Shown in pieces: positions 59,624 to 64,000 of a stretch of 64,000 nt of DNA. The notes under the pieces are model-generated. The model saw nothing but the letters and a program-made list of their open reading frames with translations. It ran no database searches and was not told the origin of the DNA. The stretch is from positions 310,001 through 374,000 of the forward strand of contig NZ_FPCK01000002.1 of the NCBI RefSeq assembly GCF_900116545.1, given 5' to 3'. The translations under genes were made by a program, and so were the position numbers. This stretch comes from Devosia crocina. Lineage in GTDB: Bacteria > Pseudomonadota > Alphaproteobacteria > Rhizobiales > Devosiaceae. Position 1 is the first letter of the stretch, and each line of letters begins with the position of its first letter.

Positions 59624-60487
59624 ATGAAAAAAGTGCTCGTGACAGGCGGGAGCGGCAAACTCGGGCGCGCCGTATTGCGGGATCTCGTTGCCCATGGCTA
59701 TGACGTTCTCAATCTCGACCAGACAGCCCTCCTCGAACCGATCTGCCGCTCGGTGCGGATCGATCTCACCAATTTCGGGGAGGTCGCTTCGGCAATTTTG
59801 GGGAAGATCGACGAACGTGGCGGGCCATTTGATGCCGTCGTGCACCTTGCCGCCATCCCGGCGCCGGGCCTTGCATCCAATCCCCGGACCTTGGCCAACA
59901 ACGTCACGAGCAGCTACAATGTGTTCGAGGCCTCCCGGCTGGCTGGGATCAAGAACGTCGTGTTCGCATCGAGCGAAACGGTTCTGGGTCTGCCCTTCGA
60001 TACTCCGCCGCCCTACGCGCCAGTTGACGAAGATTATTTTCCGCGTCCCGAGAGCGCCTACTCGCTCGGCAAGCTGCTCGACGAGACCATGGCGGCTCAG
60101 TTCTGCCGCTGGGATCCGGACCTGCGCATGGTCGGCCTACGGTTCTCCAATGTCATGAATCCGGAAGATTACGCCGCCTTCCCCAAGTTCGACAGCGATC
60201 CTACTGCGCGCAAGTGGAACCTGTGGGCCTATATCGATGCGCGCGATGGCGCCCAGGCTGTCCGGCGTGCCATTCAAGCCGACTTCAAGGGCTTTGAAGC
60301 TTTCATCATTGCCAATGCCGATTCGGTGATGACCCGATCCAACATCTCGCTTCTGGCCGAAGTTTTTCCTGACGTTCCGCACAAGGGGAACATCTCCACC
60401 AATTCGACCCTGCTCTCCATCGAGAAAGCAAAACGGATGCTGGGCTATTCCCCGCAATATTCGTGGCGAAACGAGGTAGGGAAATAG
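59624..60487 (+). CDS. NAD-dependent epimerase/dehydratase (extended SDR)
   Basis: This 287-residue extended short-chain dehydrogenase binds NAD(P) at VLVTGGSGKLG (residues 4-14). The catalytic Tyr and Lys are in AYSLGKL (YxxxK), with the Ser in VVFASSETVLG. It resembles sugar-nucleotide epimerases and uronate dehydrogenases; the substrate is not clear. The start at 59624 is decided by GGAGGA seven bases upstream; in-frame codons before it lack family similarity. It is convergent with the rhamnose mutarotase gene. Confidence 0.88.
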   Translation: MKKVLVTGGSGKLGRAVLRDLVAHGYDVLNLDQTALLEPICRSVRIDLTNFGEVASAILGKIDERGGPFDAVVHLAAIPAPGLASNPRTLANNVTSSYNVFEASRLAGIKNVVFASSETVLGLPFDTPPPYAPVDEDYFPRPESAYSLGKLLDETMAAQFCRWDPDLRMVGLRFSNVMNPEDYAAFPKFDSDPTARKWNLWAYIDARDGAQAVRRAIQADFKGFEAFIIANADSVMTRSNISLLAEVFPDVPHKGNISTNSTLLSIEKAKRMLGYSPQYSWRNEVGK

Positions 60488-60574
60488 CGCGAGGCTTTTG
60501 ACGGCACCGGCAGCCGGGCGCACCTGATTTGGGAAGCGTGGGCCAGCAGAGCGAAGTGTGAGCTTTCCAAGCTC

Positions 60575-60907
60575 TTATTTCATCCAGAACACCGGCGTCA
60601 GATCCACCGAAACGGGCTCGTTCTTCTCGTTGGTCGCCATGATGTCGGCCATATGCGCCCACCAGCGCTTCATGACTTCGGTGTTGGGCAGATCGCCCAT
60701 CGTGTGATTCACGCGACGCCAAAGCACGCCGAACAGCGTGTTGGTTTCCTCGTCGAGATGGATCGAATAGTCCTTCACCCCCGCCTCGTGCAGCAGGTCG
60801 ACGAGTTCGGGAAATATCTCGTCATGGCGTCTTTTATATTCAGCCGCCATGCCCTCGTTGAGATGCATCTTGAAAGCGTGCTTTTCGTAAGTTCCGTCGG
60901 TGATCAT
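60575..60907 (-). CDS. rhaM: L-rhamnose mutarotase
   Basis: This 110-residue enzyme (also called RhaU in rhizobia) interconverts the anomers of L-rhamnose. His28 in [14 protein letters not shown] matches the catalytic His22 of E. coli RhaM, and the paired tryptophans in [12 protein letters not shown] are conserved. The ATG at 60907 overlaps the rhaQ stop as ATGA, so it is co-translated with the transporter. It is the last visible gene of the rha operon. Confidence 0.95.
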   Translation of the reverse strand: MITDGTYEKHAFKMHLNEGMAAEYKRRHDEIFPELVDLLHEAGVKDYSIHLDEETNTLFGVLWRRVNHTMGDLPNTEVMKRWWAHMADIMATNEKNEPVSVDLTPVFWMK

Positions 60908-61905
60908 GCTCGTCTTTGCCTCCACATGCGGAACAGGATCGGCAGCGCAATGACCACGATCAGGAGCGCGCCGATGAAGATGGACATCACGATGCCCGGA
61001 ATATTGAGCAGCCCAAGGCCAAAGGTCACAAGGCCCATGATCAGTGCCGCAAGGACCACGCCGAGGATCGACCCCGAGCCACCCAGGATCGAAACGCCCC
61101 CGAGAACGACCATGGTCACCACCTCGAGCTCGAACCCCTGCGCGATCGAGGGCCGGGTCGAACCAAGACGCGCCGTCAGCAGGACGGCGGCAAGCCCGCT
61201 CATCAGCCCCGTCAGGCAGAAGAGGATGAATTTGATCCGGTCGACACGCACGCCCGAAAACCGCGCGGCGGTCGCGTTGTTGCCGATGGCAAAGACACGC
61301 CGGCCGAAATTGGTGTGGTGCAGAACGACATAGAAGATCACTGCCGCCAGAAGGAACAGCACCAGCTCGAACGAGATCACCCAGAACACATAGCCCTGTC
61401 CGAACCACGAGAAGCTTGCCGGATAGCCGCGGAAGCTCTGGTCCCCCAGAACGATATAGGCGATGCCGCGAAACAGGCTCATTGTGCCGATGGTCACAAC
61501 GATCGAGGGCAGCTTGAGCCCGGTGATCAGGGCGCCGTTGAATGCACCGCACAAGATGCCGACGCCAACGCCAACCGCGACCAGCGTCGGCGTGTCGGCT
61601 CCATATTGAAGCGCAAGCCCCATCATGGTCGAGGCGAGCGCAATGATCGAAGCCACCGAAAGGTCGATCTCGCCGGTAATAATGACGAGCGCCATGGCGA
61701 GCGCGATCAGCGCTTTTTCAGTGAAGTTGAACGTCATGTCGCTCAAGCTCCACTCGTTAAGGAAGTAGGGCGAGGCAAACGAATTGGCGATGAAGATCGC
61801 CAGAGCCACAAGCACCAAGAGGCTTTCCCAGCTCAGCACCGCGGATTTCACCGGGTTGTCGAGACGATCCGGAAGCTGGCGGCCGGTTGCGGTTGTGTCG
61901 GTCAT
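60904..61905 (-). CDS. rhaQ: Rhamnose ABC transporter permease RhaQ
   Basis: This 333-residue sugar permease of the RbsC type has about ten membrane helices and the family stretch [40 protein letters not shown] and [20 protein letters not shown]. It is the second permease of the heterodimeric rhamnose importer. The start at 61905 gives the normal N-terminus; 190 bp of repeat-rich DNA separates it from rhaP. Confidence 0.92.
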   Translation of the reverse strand: MTDTTATGRQLPDRLDNPVKSAVLSWESLLVLVALAIFIANSFASPYFLNEWSLSDMTFNFTEKALIALAMALVIITGEIDLSVASIIALASTMMGLALQYGADTPTLVAVGVGVGILCGAFNGALITGLKLPSIVVTIGTMSLFRGIAYIVLGDQSFRGYPASFSWFGQGYVFWVISFELVLFLLAAVIFYVVLHHTNFGRRVFAIGNNATAARFSGVRVDRIKFILFCLTGLMSGLAAVLLTARLGSTRPSIAQGFELEVVTMVVLGGVSILGGSGSILGVVLAALIMGLVTFGLGLLNIPGIVMSIFIGALLIVVIALPILFRMWRQRRA

Positions 61906-61949
61906 GAAGAAGCTCCCGGCGCTGAGACGGAGAATGGGTTGGTGGGAGC

Positions 61950-62070
61950 ACAACCCCCCACCCAACCTCTCCCTGCGAGGGGGAGGAGCTGGGCTGGCGG
62001 TTGAGTAAGGATCTCGCCCCTGCCCCGATGCGGTCCCTCCCCCTCCCAGGGGGAGGCTAGGTGGGGGTTC
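61950..62070. repeat. Type-A/B repeats between rhaP and rhaQ
   Basis: CAACCCCCCACCCAACCTCT then CCCTGCGAGGGGGAGGAG, followed by a type-B copy at 62033 (TCCCTCCCCC to GGGGGAGGCTAGGTGGGGGT). They sit inside an operon, in the gap between two permease genes. Confidence 0.7.
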
Positions 62071-62095
62071 GGCAGGCCCAGATGCACAAAGCTCA

Positions 62096-63076
62096 TCACG
62101 CCCCCGCCTCCGCTTTCTTGAGAATAATCCGGCCCTTGGATTTTTCGCTGCGCCCGTTGAGGACCACGGCAACAAGGATCGCCGTGCCGGAAATTGCCAT
62201 CTGCCAGAAGGGCGAAACGCCGATCACCGGCAGGGCATTGTTGACGACGCCGAGGAAAAGGGCGCCGAGCAGGGCGCCGGCCACCGTGCCGATGCCTCCG
62301 GCGATGGACACACCGCCGATGACGCAGGCCGCGATGATGGTCAGTTCATAGCCGCCCGCCACTTCCACCGAGGCGATCACATAGCGCGAGATCCAGAGAT
62401 AGCCGCAAAGCCCGGAAATGGCGCCGGCAAGAACGAAGGCGAGGAATTTGGTGCGTCCCACATCGATGCCGGTATAGACCGCCGCGGTCGGATTGACGCC
62501 GATGGCATAAAAGGCCCGGCCCTGAGGCGTGCGCGTCATCAGGAGATAAACGAGCCCGGCAACGACGATCGCGAACCAGCTCAAGATCGGCAGGCCGAGG
62601 AAGGAGCCGCGCTGGAGCTGGATGAACTCCTGACTCATCTGCGCCGCGTTGACCCAGGCACCGCCCGAAATCACGAAGACAAGGCCGCGGAAAATGGTCA
62701 GCGTCCCAAGCGTCACGACGATGGGCGGTATATCGAGCTTCCAGACGAGAATGCCGTTGAAGGCCCCCAGCGCCGCGCCGGCCAGAACTGCCCCCGCGAT
62801 CAAAAGCGGGATCGGCACGCCCGGCATCGCCGCATTGATCATGGCGACGATCATACCCGTCAACGCCAGATTCGAAGCCATGGAGAGATCAATAGATCGC
62901 GTCAGGATGACGGCCATCTGGCCTAGCGCCAGCATCATCAGGATCGAGGTGTCATTGAAGATGGTGAGAAGATTTCCCGGCTGCGAGAAGCGCGGGAACC
63001 GCAGCGTCACGAGCCCGACGACGGCGACGATGCCGACAGCGAGCCAGAGTTCGCGGGATTTGAGAAGCCGGTTCAT
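62096..63076 (-). CDS. rhaP: Rhamnose ABC transporter permease RhaP
   Basis: This 326-residue RbsC-type permease has ten or so helices and the motifs VILTRSIDLSMASNLALTGM, DIPPIVVTLGTLTIFRGLVF and ACVIGGVSIAGGIGTVAGAL. Its pairing with a second permease and a mutarotase points to rhamnose rather than ribose. It overlaps the ATPase gene by four bases (ATGA at 63073-63076). Confidence 0.92.
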   Translation of the reverse strand: MNRLLKSRELWLAVGIVAVVGLVTLRFPRFSQPGNLLTIFNDTSILMMLALGQMAVILTRSIDLSMASNLALTGMIVAMINAAMPGVPIPLLIAGAVLAGAALGAFNGILVWKLDIPPIVVTLGTLTIFRGLVFVISGGAWVNAAQMSQEFIQLQRGSFLGLPILSWFAIVVAGLVYLLMTRTPQGRAFYAIGVNPTAAVYTGIDVGRTKFLAFVLAGAISGLCGYLWISRYVIASVEVAGGYELTIIAACVIGGVSIAGGIGTVAGALLGALFLGVVNNALPVIGVSPFWQMAISGTAILVAVVLNGRSEKSKGRIILKKAEAGA

Positions 63077-64000
63077 GCAGCTTTCCCTTCGGCAATGCCA
63101 GCGGCAAGACGCACCAGCGTCTCGGGCTGCAGATTCTTGTTTTCAAGCGTTTCGATCATCAGCCCTTCGCGCATCACCACCACCCGGTCGCTCATGCCGA
63201 GGATTTCGGGCAGTTCCGAAGACACCATGATGACCGAAAGCCCCTGCGCCACGAGCTCGGCCATGAAACCATGGACGGCGGCCTTGGAGCCGATGTCGAT
63301 GCCCTTGGTGGGCTCGTCGAGAATGATGACCTTGGGCAGCGTTGCGAGCCACTTGGCGATCACCACCTTCTGCTGGTTTCCGCCGGAAAGCGTCGAAACG
63401 TTCTGGCTCAGGGACGAAGCCCGCAGATCGAGCCTTTCGGTATAAGTCCGCGCGAGCGCGAATTCCTCAGCCATGCGGATGAAGCCGCCCCGGCTGGTCT
63501 TGTCGAGACTGGGGAGGGATACGTTCTTGAAAATCGTCTCGCCGGTGATCACGCCCTGCTTGCCGCGCTCTTCGGGCACATAGACGATGCCGGCCTCGAC
63601 CGCATCGGCAGGCGAGCGCGGCGCAATGGTCTTGCCGTCGAGGACGATCGTCCCACCCGACACCGACGTCATCCCAAACACGGCCTGCATGACCTCGCTT
63701 CGGCCTGCGCCCACAAGGCCATAAAAGCCCAGGATCTCGCCCTTTCTGACCGAAAAGGAGATGTTCTCGAATTCGGTCGGGTGGCTCAAACCTTTCACCT
63801 CGAGCAGCGTCTCGCCGATCGCGGCCTCGCGCGCGGGAAAGATATGGTCCACGGACCGGCCAACCATGAGCTTGACGATCTCGCTTTCCGGCGTGTCCTT
63901 GATAAGGCCCTTGCCCACCATTTCGCCGTCGCGGAACACGGTGAACCGGTCGCAGATGCGATAGATCTCGTCGAATTTGTGCGAGATGAAGAGGATCGCT
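63073..64000 (-). CDS. rhaT: Rhamnose ABC transporter ATPase RhaT (5' end off window)
   Basis: This is the double ATPase of a sugar ABC importer (RbsA/XylG type). The window shows about 309 C-terminal residues. At the right edge AILFISHKFDEIYRICDRFT belongs to the first ATPase. The second ATPase follows with degenerate Walker A (GLVGAGRSEVMQ), signature LSGGNQQKVVIAKWL, Walker B KVIILDEPTKGID and switch region MVSSELPEILGMSDRVVVMR. The full protein is about 500 residues. It precedes rhaP with a four-base overlap. Confidence 0.93.
   Translation of the reverse strand, partial: AILFISHKFDEIYRICDRFTVFRDGEMVGKGLIKDTPESEIVKLMVGRSVDHIFPAREAAIGETLLEVKGLSHPTEFENISFSVRKGEILGFYGLVGAGRSEVMQAVFGMTSVSGGTIVLDGKTIAPRSPADAVEAGIVYVPEERGKQGVITGETIFKNVSLPSLDKTSRGGFIRMAEEFALARTYTERLDLRASSLSQNVSTLSGGNQQKVVIAKWLATLPKVIILDEPTKGIDIGSKAAVHGFMAELVAQGLSVIMVSSELPEILGMSDRVVVMREGLMIETLENKNLQPETLVRLAAGIAEGKAA

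Overview
The window is about 64 kb of dense, GC-rich alphaproteobacterial chromosome. Gene content points to Hyphomicrobiales (Rhizobiales), most likely the Devosia/Pelagibacterium side; the genus is an inference. Supporting markers are a FeuP/FeuQ two-component system, a MucR/Ros regulator, a rhizobial-type (ReAV-like) asparaginase, DUF6456, DUF5330 and DUF1491 proteins, a full RcGTA-type gene transfer agent (GTA) cluster, and the intergenic palindromic repeats common in this order. No rRNA, tRNA, CRISPR array or insertion sequence was seen.

Layout. 1-2.7 kb (-): cytochrome c maturation genes ccmI-ccmE-ccmF, with ccmF running off the left edge. 2.7-5.7 kb (+): two overlapping flavoprotein genes resembling reduced sarcosine oxidase beta and alpha subunits. 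5.7-10 kb (-): a conserved hypothetical, a lipoprotein, and a feuN-like/feuP/feuQ regulatory operon. 10-24.7 kb (-): a complete GTA structural cluster in canonical order from g1 (small terminase) to g15, followed by an endolysin with a holin-like C-terminal end. Four of its gaps hold dispersed repeats, and one intrinsic terminator lies after the portal gene. 24.8-41.9 kb: housekeeping and envelope genes, including a KTSC protein, DUF2254, a YegD-like Hsp70, a degenerate GGDEF protein, YcgN, PBP1A, DUF1214/DUF1254, YnfA, NUDIX, chromate transporter, DUF2336, DUF1491, a peptidoglycan-binding protein and a DivJ-like kinase. 42-45 kb: sufE, an acyltransferase, a DUF6456 gene overlapping a DnaA-domain-like gene, and mucR. 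45-51 kb (-): a seven-subunit Mrp Na+/H+ antiporter. 51-60.5 kb: oligopeptidase B, a degenerate receiver, a LOG-like protein, a frameshifted HerA-like ATPase, a Tat-exported repeat protein, an asparaginase, an SH3 protein and an epimerase. 60.5-64 kb (-): a rhamnose ABC transporter (rhaT-rhaP-rhaQ) with L-rhamnose mutarotase, cut by the right edge.

The most interesting connection is between the GTA cluster and the overlapping gene pair at 43.5-44.4 kb. That pair resembles the split GTA activators GafY and GafZ of Caulobacter (GafA in Rhodobacter). GafZ is reported to be an antiterminator, and this GTA operon carries an intrinsic terminator and several repeat-filled gaps that a long transcript would have to cross. 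A perfect palindrome sits just upstream of the gafY-like gene. Other points of note are the probable dual-start endolysin/holin, a 47-codon gene coupled at both ends inside the GTA operon, CtrA-like TTAA-N7-TTAA boxes upstream of three regulatory genes, a terminator placed directly against the asparaginase start codon, and a single-base frameshift in the HerA-like gene.
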